From DATFVA01 sp963764235 (GTDB taxonomy: Bacteria > Bacteroidota > Ignavibacteria > Ignavibacteriales > Ignavibacteriaceae): a stretch of 64,000 nucleotides of DNA. Both the position numbers and the translations under genes were made by a program. Under the pieces are notes generated by a model. That model ran no database searches. It saw only the letters and a list, made by a program, of their open reading frames with translations, and was not told the origin of the DNA. How positions within the stretch are numbered: the first letter of the stretch is position 1; each line of letters begins with the position of its first letter. Positions 42,848-50,873 of this stretch are shown piece after piece. Location: NCBI GenBank assembly GCA_963764235.1, contig CAVXRO010000012.1, positions 1 to 64,000 on the forward strand, in the 5' to 3' direction.

Positions 42848-44008
42848 ATGAACAAATCCTTATACGTCATAATAATTCTGCTATTAATGTTTGCCTCCTG
42901 TAGTCCCCTTAACAGGAAGAAACAATTTGACGACAGTCTCCCCGGAAAAGTGAAGGAGGTTATTGCAGGAACCGATACTACTTCAGGTCTTGCTATATTA
43001 AGAGATAAGGAAATTCCGCCTGCTTCAAATCCGAATTTCATTACCGGAGATACCTTCAGATCATCCGGAAATCGGTACTATGCCATACTGGCGGAATACC
43101 CGAACCCTGTCTACAACCGTTTGGCAATAATCGATACCGATTACAATGTTCTCTTGGTGGACAAATCACTGAACGGGTTCCTGACTGAATCGAAAATAGA
43201 AACTGATCATATAAATTTTTTACAGGTAGAGGAAAATTTTATATCTAAAGGAGTCATTGGGCTGAGAAGGGTCAGTTTATATTCCGTTGACGATAATGGT
43301 AATGCTGAACTAGTATTCAGGACATTCACTGAACTGCGTGAGCCGGATATAACATACAAACAGGAAATTGCACAGATTGAGCCAAAAGAAATAAGAACTA
43401 CGATTTACAGTACTAATCCTGGGAAAGCTGATATCAGCCGGGACCATGATGTTTTCCTTTTTGATATGACAACCGGAAAATATACAAGTTCTTCGGATAC
43501 CTTTGATGATTTCGTGATCATGGAAGTTAATGATTTCGATTCAGAGACGAATAAACCCCAAATTACAAGCCGGGAATCATATTTAAAACAATCAGGTATT
43601 ACTACCACCGAAAAGAAAACCCCGCACAGGCTCGGTAAATTCTTCATGCCGTTATCCGATGAATGGAATGAGGTAAAAAATGTTACAATAACAGGACTTC
43701 TGAAACGACCTGCAAAGGGAACAAAATACATTAATAATCATTATGGAGCGGAAATATCAGTATTACAGATACCGCCTGATGATTCTGCTGAAAGTTATAT
43801 CAGCTATCCCCTCGAAAATACCTCGGAAGGTAATTACAGGGTGCGTTTCAGCGAAAAAATTTCCAGCGGGAAACATTTTTTCCAGTTCTTTGAGTACAGC
43901 TGCGGTACCGAAAAGTTTCTTTTAATTCTGCAGACATTAAAGACTACATATGATTTGTACAAAGAAGATTATCAGAATCTTATCAATTCATTTTCTATGG
44001 AATGCTGA
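42848..44008 (+). CDS. Large lipoprotein of unknown function
   Basis: 386 residues. Signal peptide and lipobox MFASC give a lipidated Cys near residue 18. The mature part alternates beta strands (RYYAILAEYPNPVYNRLAIIDTDYNVLLVDKSLNG, GLRRVSLYSVDDNGNAELVFRT) with no catalytic motif that I recognise. A C-terminal half (about 255-386) reads like a mog1/PsbP-type single domain (HRLGKFFMPLSDEWNEVKN, QILLKTTYDLYKEDYQNLINSF). The stop overlaps the next start (TGATG), so it is in an operon with the 99-residue gene and sixA. Confidence 0.6.
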   Translation: MNKSLYVIIILLLMFASCSPLNRKKQFDDSLPGKVKEVIAGTDTTSGLAILRDKEIPPASNPNFITGDTFRSSGNRYYAILAEYPNPVYNRLAIIDTDYNVLLVDKSLNGFLTESKIETDHINFLQVEENFISKGVIGLRRVSLYSVDDNGNAELVFRTFTELREPDITYKQEIAQIEPKEIRTTIYSTNPGKADISRDHDVFLFDMTTGKYTSSSDTFDDFVIMEVNDFDSETNKPQITSRESYLKQSGITTTEKKTPHRLGKFFMPLSDEWNEVKNVTITGLLKRPAKGTKYINNHYGAEISVLQIPPDDSAESYISYPLENTSEGNYRVRFSEKISSGKHFFQFFEYSCGTEKFLLILQTLKTTYDLYKEDYQNLINSFSMEC

Positions 44009-44307
44009 TGTATAAAATGATGATGTTCATCAAAAAATCGGGAGACCCGAATACTATTAAACATTTCAGAGATTTTACAATTCCGATACTGAAAGAACTT
44101 TCAGGAAGAGAGATAAAACCTGCAAAGGTGGAAAGCAACCTCCTGGTAGAGAAGAAATACACCTGGTTTTGCGAAGTAAATGTAGACTCTTGTGATGAAT
44201 GGAACAGGCTTATGGCCTCGAAAGAAGGGAAGAAACTGAACAAGGATCTGATGGACTTTCATCAGAACATTGATATAATTTTCGTAAATGATGAAGAGGA
44301 ATTATGA
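44008..44307 (+). CDS. Small alpha-beta-barrel-like protein
   Basis: 99 residues, cytoplasmic. The pattern MMFIKKSGDPNTIKHFRDFTIPILKELSGREIKPAKVESNLLVEKKYTWFCEVNVDSCDEWNRLMASKEGKKLNKDL is that of an EthD/dimeric ferredoxin-like (DABB) domain: strand, helix, two strands, helix. Such proteins dimerise and may bind or degrade small aromatic or polyketide ligands, or simply be structural. Function unknown. It shares an overlap with both neighbours (TGATG upstream, ATGA downstream), so it is translated with them. Confidence 0.6.
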   Translation: MYKMMMFIKKSGDPNTIKHFRDFTIPILKELSGREIKPAKVESNLLVEKKYTWFCEVNVDSCDEWNRLMASKEGKKLNKDLMDFHQNIDIIFVNDEEEL

Positions 44308-44786
44308 ACCTGTATTTAGTAAGACATGCCGATTCTGAAAAAACACAGCCCGGAAAGCGGGATGAAGAAAGAAGACTCCTTAAGGAAGGCAGAGAACAAA
44401 TAAAATCTGCAGCCAGAGGATGGATGTACATTATCAACCGTCTTGATCTGATCTGTAGTTCCCCTTATGTAAGGGCACTGGAAACGGCTGAGATAATTGC
44501 TGAAACATTTGAATATGAAAAAGAAATAATTAAAGATAAATCGCTCGGGGCCGGCTGCTTTACTAAAGATCTTATTACACTGGTTAATTCTCTAAATGCT
44601 GAGAATATTATGATTGTCGGCCATCAGCCCGATTTATCGGAACACGTTTCCAACCTTATTTCTTCATCAGGAGCGCTCGTTGATTTTAAAAAAGCCGCAA
44701 TAGCAAAGATCTCGTTCAACGGGAAAGTTAACGTTTCGAAGGGATATCTTGAATACCTGGTACCTGCGGATGCATTTATAAAATAA
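44304..44786 (+). CDS. sixA: SixA-type phosphohistidine phosphatase
   Basis: 160 residues of the histidine phosphatase superfamily: RHADSEKT with the catalytic RHG-like RHA at 7-9, the second arginine in SSPYVRALETAEII, and the second histidine in VGHQPDLSEHVS. It is the short SixA class, which removes phosphate from protein histidines such as HPt domains. Start overlaps the upstream gene by 4 nt. A hybrid kinase with HPt domain lies 1-5 kb away, but a link is only speculative. Confidence 0.88.
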   Translation: MNLYLVRHADSEKTQPGKRDEERRLLKEGREQIKSAARGWMYIINRLDLICSSPYVRALETAEIIAETFEYEKEIIKDKSLGAGCFTKDLITLVNSLNAENIMIVGHQPDLSEHVSNLISSSGALVDFKKAAIAKISFNGKVNVSKGYLEYLVPADAFIK

Positions 44787-44790
44787 AAAA

Positions 44791-44878
44791 CCGGGTAACC
44801 GTTACACAAGCTTCATGCTTACCGCTGCTTCCTTCCGGACCTGACGGGGTTCGGCATTAACTTGTTAACAGCACCCGG
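44791..44878 (-). ncRNA. ffs: Small (bacterial) SRP RNA, 4.5S type
   Basis: 88 nt on the minus strand with 6-nt pairing ends CCGGGT/ACCCGG. The apical domain contains the near-universal GGTCCGGAAGGAAGCAGC within GTCAGGTCCGGAAGG... (the Ffh-binding asymmetric loop and GGAA tetraloop). It forms the RNA core of the signal recognition particle for membrane targeting. It is downstream of and convergent with sixA. No Alu domain is present, as expected for the short form. Confidence 0.95.
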
Positions 44879-44956
44879 AAATTTTCTTATAAAATTTCTG
44901 AAATGAGGACCCAATTTTTAAAAATATAACGTATGGATCAAGTTATTTATAGATAA

Positions 44957-45904
44957 TTATTTTCTCTTTTTTTGTTCGGAAAGAGTATTCCTTTCCCAGA
45001 ACATCCCGTCACTGAAACCCTGTATCGATTTTTCCGTAGCCGCAAGGTTCAACCTTTTCTGAGCCAGCAGGCAGTAGTATTCATCAATCTCAACTCCGCA
45101 GTAATTTCTGCCAAGTTTTTTTGCCACTGCTGCCGTAGTACCTGAGCCCATAAAGGGATCAAAAACCATATCACCCTCATTCGAACTCGCAAGAATAATT
45201 TTAGCAAGCAGCTTTTCAGGTTTCTGGGTAGGATGATCCGTATTCTCAGGCATCGACCAGAAAGGGACAGTGATATCCGTCCATATATTTGAGGGATGCG
45301 TAATCCTGAAGTTCGTGCTGCTGTCCTCCACCCAGTCTTTAGGTTTTCCATTCTCCCTGTATGGCGCAAGTACCCTGCGTTTTATTTTAACGTCATCAAT
45401 ATTGAATTTATAATCCCTGCCTGCAATAAAATACCAGATATCCTCGGAACAGTTCTTCCAGTTTGTTTTTGCGCCTCTTCCCTTCTCTCTTTCCCAGGTA
45501 ATTCTGTTTCGAAGAATGAAATATTTAGAGCCGGCATTATAGATTGCCGCCGAAGCTCTCCAGTCGCCGCAGATATACACAGAGGCCTCAGGTTTCAGGA
45601 GACGGACAATTTTACTGAGCCAGCTTTCCATCCATTCCTCATATCTGTCCGAGTCGACGATATTAAAGGAACTGGTATTGAACTTTTTATAGATATTATA
45701 AGGCGGATCGACAAATAGAAGGTCGATAAACGAGTCGGGCAGCAGATCAACTACTGAAAATAAATCCTGGTTTAAAATTTTATCAGTAATAAATTCTTTA
45801 GAAACAGAAGATTTTATTTTAAGCAGAGAGGATTTAAGTTTTTGTTCTTCACCCTGAACTATTTCTAGCGTGCGGTTGTAAGGAGCTTTTTCTTTTTTGG
45901 GCAA
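44957..45904 (-). CDS. Solitary beta-class DNA N6-adenine/N4-cytosine methyltransferase
   Basis: 315 residues. Motif IV DPPY (66-69, DLLFVDPPYN) comes before motif I (VFDPFMGSGTTAAVA, about 250-262), the beta-class order, with NTDHPTQKPEKLL between. The arrangement resembles YhdJ- and CcrM-like adenine methyltransferases. No restriction endonuclease gene is beside it, so it may act in regulation or replication rather than defence. It starts 1 nt after the stop of a large hybrid histidine kinase, so the two are almost certainly one operon. The target sequence is unknown. Confidence 0.88.
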   Translation of the reverse strand: MPKKEKAPYNRTLEIVQGEEQKLKSSLLKIKSSVSKEFITDKILNQDLFSVVDLLPDSFIDLLFVDPPYNIYKKFNTSSFNIVDSDRYEEWMESWLSKIVRLLKPEASVYICGDWRASAAIYNAGSKYFILRNRITWEREKGRGAKTNWKNCSEDIWYFIAGRDYKFNIDDVKIKRRVLAPYRENGKPKDWVEDSSTNFRITHPSNIWTDITVPFWSMPENTDHPTQKPEKLLAKIILASSNEGDMVFDPFMGSGTTAAVAKKLGRNYCGVEIDEYYCLLAQKRLNLAATEKSIQGFSDGMFWERNTLSEQKKRK

Positions 45905-45905
45905 T

Positions 45906-48900
45906 TTATCGGGTCTGTCTTGTTAATTTATTGTATTTCACCCTGATAATTTCCAGTTCTTTTTCAACAATTTCAACTTTTTGAATAAGTTCACTTCCCA
46001 ATTTCCTGACACTATCATTGAATATGCCGGATTTAGCTGCATTTTCAAGCTTAATACTTATCTCCGCAATTACATCCATCCCGAGTGTCAGACTGCTTCC
46101 TTTTAACTTATGTGAATTAAACAGCAGATCCTTCGAATTTTCACTGTCTATTGCATCCGATATCAGACCGATAGTTTTGGGCAGTTCATTAATGTAAACA
46201 TCAAGGAGCTCAATCATAAAAGCGGCATCTTCATTTGAATTAACATCCTGGAGGAAACTTATCTTATTCTCATCAATGATTGGAAAATGAGCCTGTTCCA
46301 GCTTCCCGTTTTTCTTTTGTTTTGCTTCTCCCCACTTTTGAAGACATTCCCCGAGCTTTTCCTGCGTAATCGGTTTTTGTACAAAGTCCTGCATACCTGC
46401 CTCCAGACATTTTTCTTTATGTTCTTCGATACTATTAGCTGTCATTGCAACAATAACGGGCTGATTCTCTTTAGCTATTGCGTTTACTATAAGTTTGGAG
46501 GTTTCAATACCATCCATCTCAGGCATAAACATATCCATCAAAACAAGATCGTACCGGATTTTCTGAACAGCATCCAGTACTTCAAGTCCGTTAGCTGCTA
46601 CATCACCCCTGTAGCCGAGTCTTTCAAGCATTTTCAGGGCAACCTTCTGGTTAACGCCATTATCTTCAGCAATAAGTATTCTCAACGGATATTTTACACC
46701 CTGAAGTGAACTTTCAGACTTGTTCCCGGTTTTATTGTCAGCGCCGGATTTAAGAAGCTGCATCATTGTATCCCTGAGATTGTTAAACTTCACCGGTTTA
46801 TTTATAATTGAGACCAGCCGGTCCTTATCAGATCCGTTTCTTCTTACTTTCCTTGACATCATTCCCAAAATAATTACCGGCATATCAGCACCGTTTTTCA
46901 TAGTTCTGATTTTTTCAACAAGAGTGAATCCGTCCATAGACGGCATATGCTGATCGACGATCAAAATATCAAATTGATCTTTTTTAAGGAGATCCAACGC
47001 CACCCGTGGATAGATTGTTCTTATTGGAATCATATTCCAGACCAGCGCCTGCTCTGTAATACTTTTTAGTGATACTTCGTTATCATCAATTATGAGAATC
47101 CGTTTATTTTCAAGCTCCTTAATCTTCTGCTGATATATTTTCGATTGAAGCTCGACTGCCTCAACGATTATTGTAAAATGAAAGCTGCTTCCCTGGTTGA
47201 CTTTACTATCCATCCACATTTTCCCGCCCATAAGTTCAGTAAGCCTTTTACTTATCACCAGTCCCAATCCCGTTCCGCCATAAGACCTGTTAACAGAAGC
47301 ATCAAGTTGTGAAAATGCCTGGAACAGCCTGTGCTTTTTATTTTCCGGTATCCCGATACCTGTATCTCTGACACAGAATTTAATTTCATATTTGTCTCCG
47401 TCTATTCTTACCGCGGAAACGTTAATAAGCACCTCACCTTCTTCAGTAAACTTAACAGCATTACTGAGCAGGTTGGTTAAAATCTGTCTTACCCGTGTAA
47501 CGTCGCCTTTAATGGTGGAAGGACAGTCAGGATCCAGGTTATAAACCATATCAAGTTTCTTTTCTGCAGCCCTGGTTGCAAGCAGATCGAGAGATTCCTC
47601 AATACAGTCCCTGAGTTTAAAAGGATGGGATTCTATTTCAAGCTTTTCTGATTCAATTTTTGAAAAATCAAGCAGATCATTTATAATAACAAGGAGCTGG
47701 TCGCCGCTTAATCTTATTGACTCCACGTATTCCTTCTGTTCAATTGTAAGCTCTGTATCAAGCAGGAGCCCGGTCATCCCGATGACTCCATTCATAGGAG
47801 TGCGTATTTCGTGACTCATTGTAGCGAGAAATTCGCTTTTAATCCTTGCAGCATTTTCAGTTTCTATTAATGCTTTATCAAGTTCATAATTTTTCTTTAT
47901 AAGTTCATTCTTTATGGTATCCTGTTTGATTACGGCACCTATAGTAGCAGCCATTGTCGAAAGGAAATATTCCTCATCCTCATTCCAGAGCCTGTCGCTC
48001 CTGCAGTCATCAAACCCGATAAATCCCCAGTATTTTCCATCAATCATAATTGGGACAAGGAGAATTGATTTGATATTTCTATCGACGAAAACTATTCTTT
48101 CATCGGGGGGAAGCTTTTTTATTAGAAATTTCAGAGTCTTTCCTCTTTCAAAATTTCCATAAAAATCGAGTGAAGCAAACCTTGAATAAGACAGCCTCTG
48201 CAGCACCGGATTTTTTATCTGAGATTCAGAGTTAACAGATGACCACTCATACAGAATACTGACGTACATTTCGTCGGTCTCTTCGTTAACCTGGTGCTTA
48301 TAAATATATACCCTGTCAACCTCGGCAGCCATTCCGAGAATCCGAAGGGCTTTCGTTAAGCCGCTGTCAATTTCGGAATTGGATATAGCTGTTTTTGTTG
48401 CTTCTGCGATGCCCTGGAGAAGTCCGTCTTTTTTTCGCAGCAGTCTTTCGTTCGATTTTCTCTCAGAAATATCTCTTAAAATACTTAGGAGATATTTATT
48501 CCCGTTAAGGTCATCAATGAAGGTATTAGAAACATCCAGGTCAATCAGCATCCCGTTCCATAGTCTTACACTGGATTCATACCTGGAACGGAAAGAACCT
48601 TCCTTAAAAAAGTTCTTATATTTTTCGAGGGCGTCCTGACCAGTAATATCATCATAATGAGTAGACAGAAGTGTACCTTCTATCTCTGCCTTATGTTTGT
48701 CAATCATACGGGCATATGCATCATTGCACTTGAAGATATACCCTTCCTCGTCAGTCAGAAGCATACCTTCAGAAGATTTATCCCATACTGTATGGAAGGT
48801 GTTTTCGGAGGACTCCAGTTTCCTTTGAGATTCAATACGAGTGCTGATATCCCTTAAAGTGGCCTGTGCAAAGAATCTTCCTCCAAGTTCAATTACCCTT

Positions 48901-49331
48901 CCGTTAATTTCTACCGGTATGATGTGACCGTCTTTATGTACTATATCCAGCTGGAAAATGACTTCCTCTCTGCCTCTGAACAAATTTAAGATAAGGTTTG
49001 TGTACTCATATATCTTTGCCTGAGGGATGAAATCAGTGAAAGACTTTCCGGCAACCTCGTAAGGTTCGAAACCGGTTAGTTCTTTACAGGATGGACTGAT
49101 ATAGGAAATTTTTCCGGAGGCAGATAACCTTAAGATTACATCCAGGGAAGCCTGGGTTACAAGGTTAAATTCAAGGTAAGCTTCACGGTAACGTTCAATG
49201 GCAATCGATAGATCTTTCAGAGTTTCCTTAGCGATTGGATCATGACCATTCGGCTTCAGCTCCTTTAAGAGTTTCTGAAGTTGGCGTAATTCTTCCAGGT
49301 TTTGTTCGATATATTGTAAATTTTTCTTCAA
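45906..49331 (-). CDS. Hybrid histidine kinase: PAS-PAS-GAF-HisKA-HATPase-REC-REC-HPt
   Basis: 1141 residues, no membrane segment, so cytoplasmic. Two PAS domains (about 55-170, 178-295; SYISPSCKELTGFEPYE), GAF (about 305-475; SILLVPIMIDGKYWGFIGFDD), HisKA (phospho-His in ATMSHEIRTPMNGV), HATPase (NLLSNAVKFT, DTGIGIPENK, GGTGLGLVIS), REC1 (IIDDNEVS, LIVDQHMPSMDG, NKPVKF), REC2 (IAEDNGVNQ, LVLMDMFMPEMDG, QKPI) and a C-terminal HPt (NSHKLKGSSLTLG). A complete BarA/TorS-type phosphorelay in one chain. It is followed directly by a DNA methyltransferase gene. An inverted repeat sits about 50 bp before the start codon. Confidence 0.94.
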   Translation of the reverse strand: MKKNLQYIEQNLEELRQLQKLLKELKPNGHDPIAKETLKDLSIAIERYREAYLEFNLVTQASLDVILRLSASGKISYISPSCKELTGFEPYEVAGKSFTDFIPQAKIYEYTNLILNLFRGREEVIFQLDIVHKDGHIIPVEINGRVIELGGRFFAQATLRDISTRIESQRKLESSENTFHTVWDKSSEGMLLTDEEGYIFKCNDAYARMIDKHKAEIEGTLLSTHYDDITGQDALEKYKNFFKEGSFRSRYESSVRLWNGMLIDLDVSNTFIDDLNGNKYLLSILRDISERKSNERLLRKKDGLLQGIAEATKTAISNSEIDSGLTKALRILGMAAEVDRVYIYKHQVNEETDEMYVSILYEWSSVNSESQIKNPVLQRLSYSRFASLDFYGNFERGKTLKFLIKKLPPDERIVFVDRNIKSILLVPIMIDGKYWGFIGFDDCRSDRLWNEDEEYFLSTMAATIGAVIKQDTIKNELIKKNYELDKALIETENAARIKSEFLATMSHEIRTPMNGVIGMTGLLLDTELTIEQKEYVESIRLSGDQLLVIINDLLDFSKIESEKLEIESHPFKLRDCIEESLDLLATRAAEKKLDMVYNLDPDCPSTIKGDVTRVRQILTNLLSNAVKFTEEGEVLINVSAVRIDGDKYEIKFCVRDTGIGIPENKKHRLFQAFSQLDASVNRSYGGTGLGLVISKRLTELMGGKMWMDSKVNQGSSFHFTIIVEAVELQSKIYQQKIKELENKRILIIDDNEVSLKSITEQALVWNMIPIRTIYPRVALDLLKKDQFDILIVDQHMPSMDGFTLVEKIRTMKNGADMPVIILGMMSRKVRRNGSDKDRLVSIINKPVKFNNLRDTMMQLLKSGADNKTGNKSESSLQGVKYPLRILIAEDNGVNQKVALKMLERLGYRGDVAANGLEVLDAVQKIRYDLVLMDMFMPEMDGIETSKLIVNAIAKENQPVIVAMTANSIEEHKEKCLEAGMQDFVQKPITQEKLGECLQKWGEAKQKKNGKLEQAHFPIIDENKISFLQDVNSNEDAAFMIELLDVYINELPKTIGLISDAIDSENSKDLLFNSHKLKGSSLTLGMDVIAEISIKLENAAKSGIFNDSVRKLGSELIQKVEIVEKELEIIRVKYNKLTRQTR

Positions 49332-49381
49332 AGAAAGTAAAATTCACCTTAATAAATACCTGTATAAGATGGTTTAACCGA

Positions 49382-49406
49382 AAATGTCCCCTATTATGAG
49401 ACATTT
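49382..49406. promoter_or_regulatory. Inverted repeat upstream of the hybrid kinase
   Basis: AAATGTC, 11 bp, GACATTT (49382-49388 and 49400-49406). A perfect 7-11-7 repeat, 51 bp before the kinase start. Candidate operator for the kinase-methyltransferase operon. A second looser repeat CCCTAT..ATAGGG overlaps it. Confidence 0.4.
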
Positions 49407-49593
49407 CCTGTATTATAGGGCAAATTTTATTCCAGTAAATGAAAATCTCCGAATGCCGACTTCAAGTAGAAGTCAGGAATTGCACTCAGATATGGTTATC
49501 TGACCTTTAATCGTCACCTGAATGGTTGCTTAGCAGGCAAGTATTCTCTAATTTTGATCACAATTTTTATTGAATTCTGGAGAAAATCTCTTT

Positions 49594-50775
49594 ATGAAAA
49601 GAACAATAGTAACAATGCCGGGTGATGGTATCGGAAAGACTGTATTACCGGAGTCTGTAAGGGTTCTGGAAGCTGCCGGGTTTGAAGCTGAATATGTGCA
49701 TGCTGATATTGGATGGGAATTCTGGTGTAAGGAAGGAAATGCGCTGCCCCCGAGAACCATAGATTTGCTGGAAAAACATAAAATAGGATTGTTTGGAGCG
49801 ATTACTTCCAAACCTAAAGATGCAGCCGCTAAAGAAATAGATCCCGGACTTAGAGACCAGGGATTCGTTTATTTCAGTCCTATCGTTGGATTAAGACAGC
49901 ATTTCAACCTCGACTTATGCATCCGTCCCTGCCGGTCATTTAAGGGAAACCCTCTAAACTTTATAAGAAGAAACGCAAAAGGCGGATTTGAAGAACCCCT
50001 GGTAGATGCTGTCATCTTCAGGCAGAATACTGAGGGACTTTATGCTGGTGTGGAATGGACCAATCCTCCTAAAGTTGTAAGGGATGCACTTGAGACTCAT
50101 CCAAAGATGAAAGCCTTCAAAAATGTTCCAGCTGAGGACCTGGCAGTATCGACCAGGATTATGTCAAGGAGTGCCTGTCAGAGAATTGTTCGTGCAGCAT
50201 TTGAATATGCAAAGAAATATGATTATAAGAATGTTACTGTTTGTGAAAAACCGAATGTATTAAGAGAGACTTCAGGAATGATGCTCAATGAAGCGAAAAT
50301 AATTGCAAAAGAATACCCTGGTATTGATCTGTGGGATACAAATATTGATGCCCAGATGATGTGGCTGACAAAAAATCCGGAGATTTACGGGGTCATTGTA
50401 GCAGAGAATATGTTTGGCGATATTATTAGTGACGGATTTGCAGGACTGGTAGGAGGTCTGGGATTTGCATGCAGCGCCAATATAGGTGATGATGTAGCTG
50501 TTTTTGAACCAACACATGGATCGGCACCGAAATACCAGGAATTGAATCCTTCTATAGTGAATCCGATTGCAATGTTTCTGAGTGCGTGTATGATGCTGGA
50601 ACACATTGGGGAGAATGATAAAGCAGAGAAGATAAGATTGGCTGTTGCAAGGGTTATTGAAGAAGGTAAAATAAAGACGTATGATATGATGAAGCTGAAA
50701 GGAAATGCTGAAGTATTTAAATACGGTGCATCTACTACTCAGCAGATGACCGACGCTGTGATAGCGGCTATGTAA
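49594..50775 (+). CDS. Isocitrate/isopropylmalate dehydrogenase family, isocitrate-dehydrogenase-like
   Basis: 393 residues from the ATG at 49594 (after CTGGAGAA). Family motifs: GDGIG at the start, FRQNTEGLYAG, KPNVL, NMFGDIISDGFAGLVGGLG and FEPTHGSAPKYQELNPSIVNP. The serine six residues before the Arg of GLRQHFNLDLCIRP matches the regulatory and substrate-binding Ser of isocitrate dehydrogenase. HGSAPKY keeps the Lys-Tyr pair that selects NADP in E. coli Icd, where NAD-type enzymes have Asp. I therefore infer NADP-preferring isocitrate (or homoisocitrate) dehydrogenase. First gene of the tricarboxylate cluster. Confidence 0.85.
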   Translation: MKRTIVTMPGDGIGKTVLPESVRVLEAAGFEAEYVHADIGWEFWCKEGNALPPRTIDLLEKHKIGLFGAITSKPKDAAAKEIDPGLRDQGFVYFSPIVGLRQHFNLDLCIRPCRSFKGNPLNFIRRNAKGGFEEPLVDAVIFRQNTEGLYAGVEWTNPPKVVRDALETHPKMKAFKNVPAEDLAVSTRIMSRSACQRIVRAAFEYAKKYDYKNVTVCEKPNVLRETSGMMLNEAKIIAKEYPGIDLWDTNIDAQMMWLTKNPEIYGVIVAENMFGDIISDGFAGLVGGLGFACSANIGDDVAVFEPTHGSAPKYQELNPSIVNPIAMFLSACMMLEHIGENDKAEKIRLAVARVIEEGKIKTYDMMKLKGNAEVFKYGASTTQQMTDAVIAAM

Positions 50776-50782
50776 TTTATGG

Positions 50783-50810
50783 GTCATTTCGAGCGGAGCG
50801 AAGCAATCTC
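50783..50810 (+). repeat. REP-like GTCATTTCGAGC...GAAGCAATCTC element
   Basis: 28 bp starting GTCATTTCGAGCGGAGCGAA and ending GCAATCTC. This is a dispersed element known across Bacteroidota and other phyla. Related copies are at 53065-53252. Confidence 0.75.
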
Positions 50811-50873
50811 CCGGCATTACTTTTATGCGATGCTGTTTTTTAGAATGTTTCATTTTTAAGGGAGGATATCATA

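Noticed and set aside
44791..44878. Treating the hairpin after sixA as only a terminator
   Set aside because: The minus strand contains the Ffh-binding GGTCCGGAAGGAAGCAGC of SRP RNA, so it is an RNA gene.
46287..46709. Antisense open frame inside the hybrid kinase
   Set aside because: One of many shadows opposite long genes; no leader and low-complexity aromatic composition.
45906..49331. SixA at 44304 as the dedicated phosphatase of the hybrid kinase HPt
   Set aside because: Known chemistry makes it possible, but the genes are on opposite strands with the SRP RNA between; nothing links them beyond distance.
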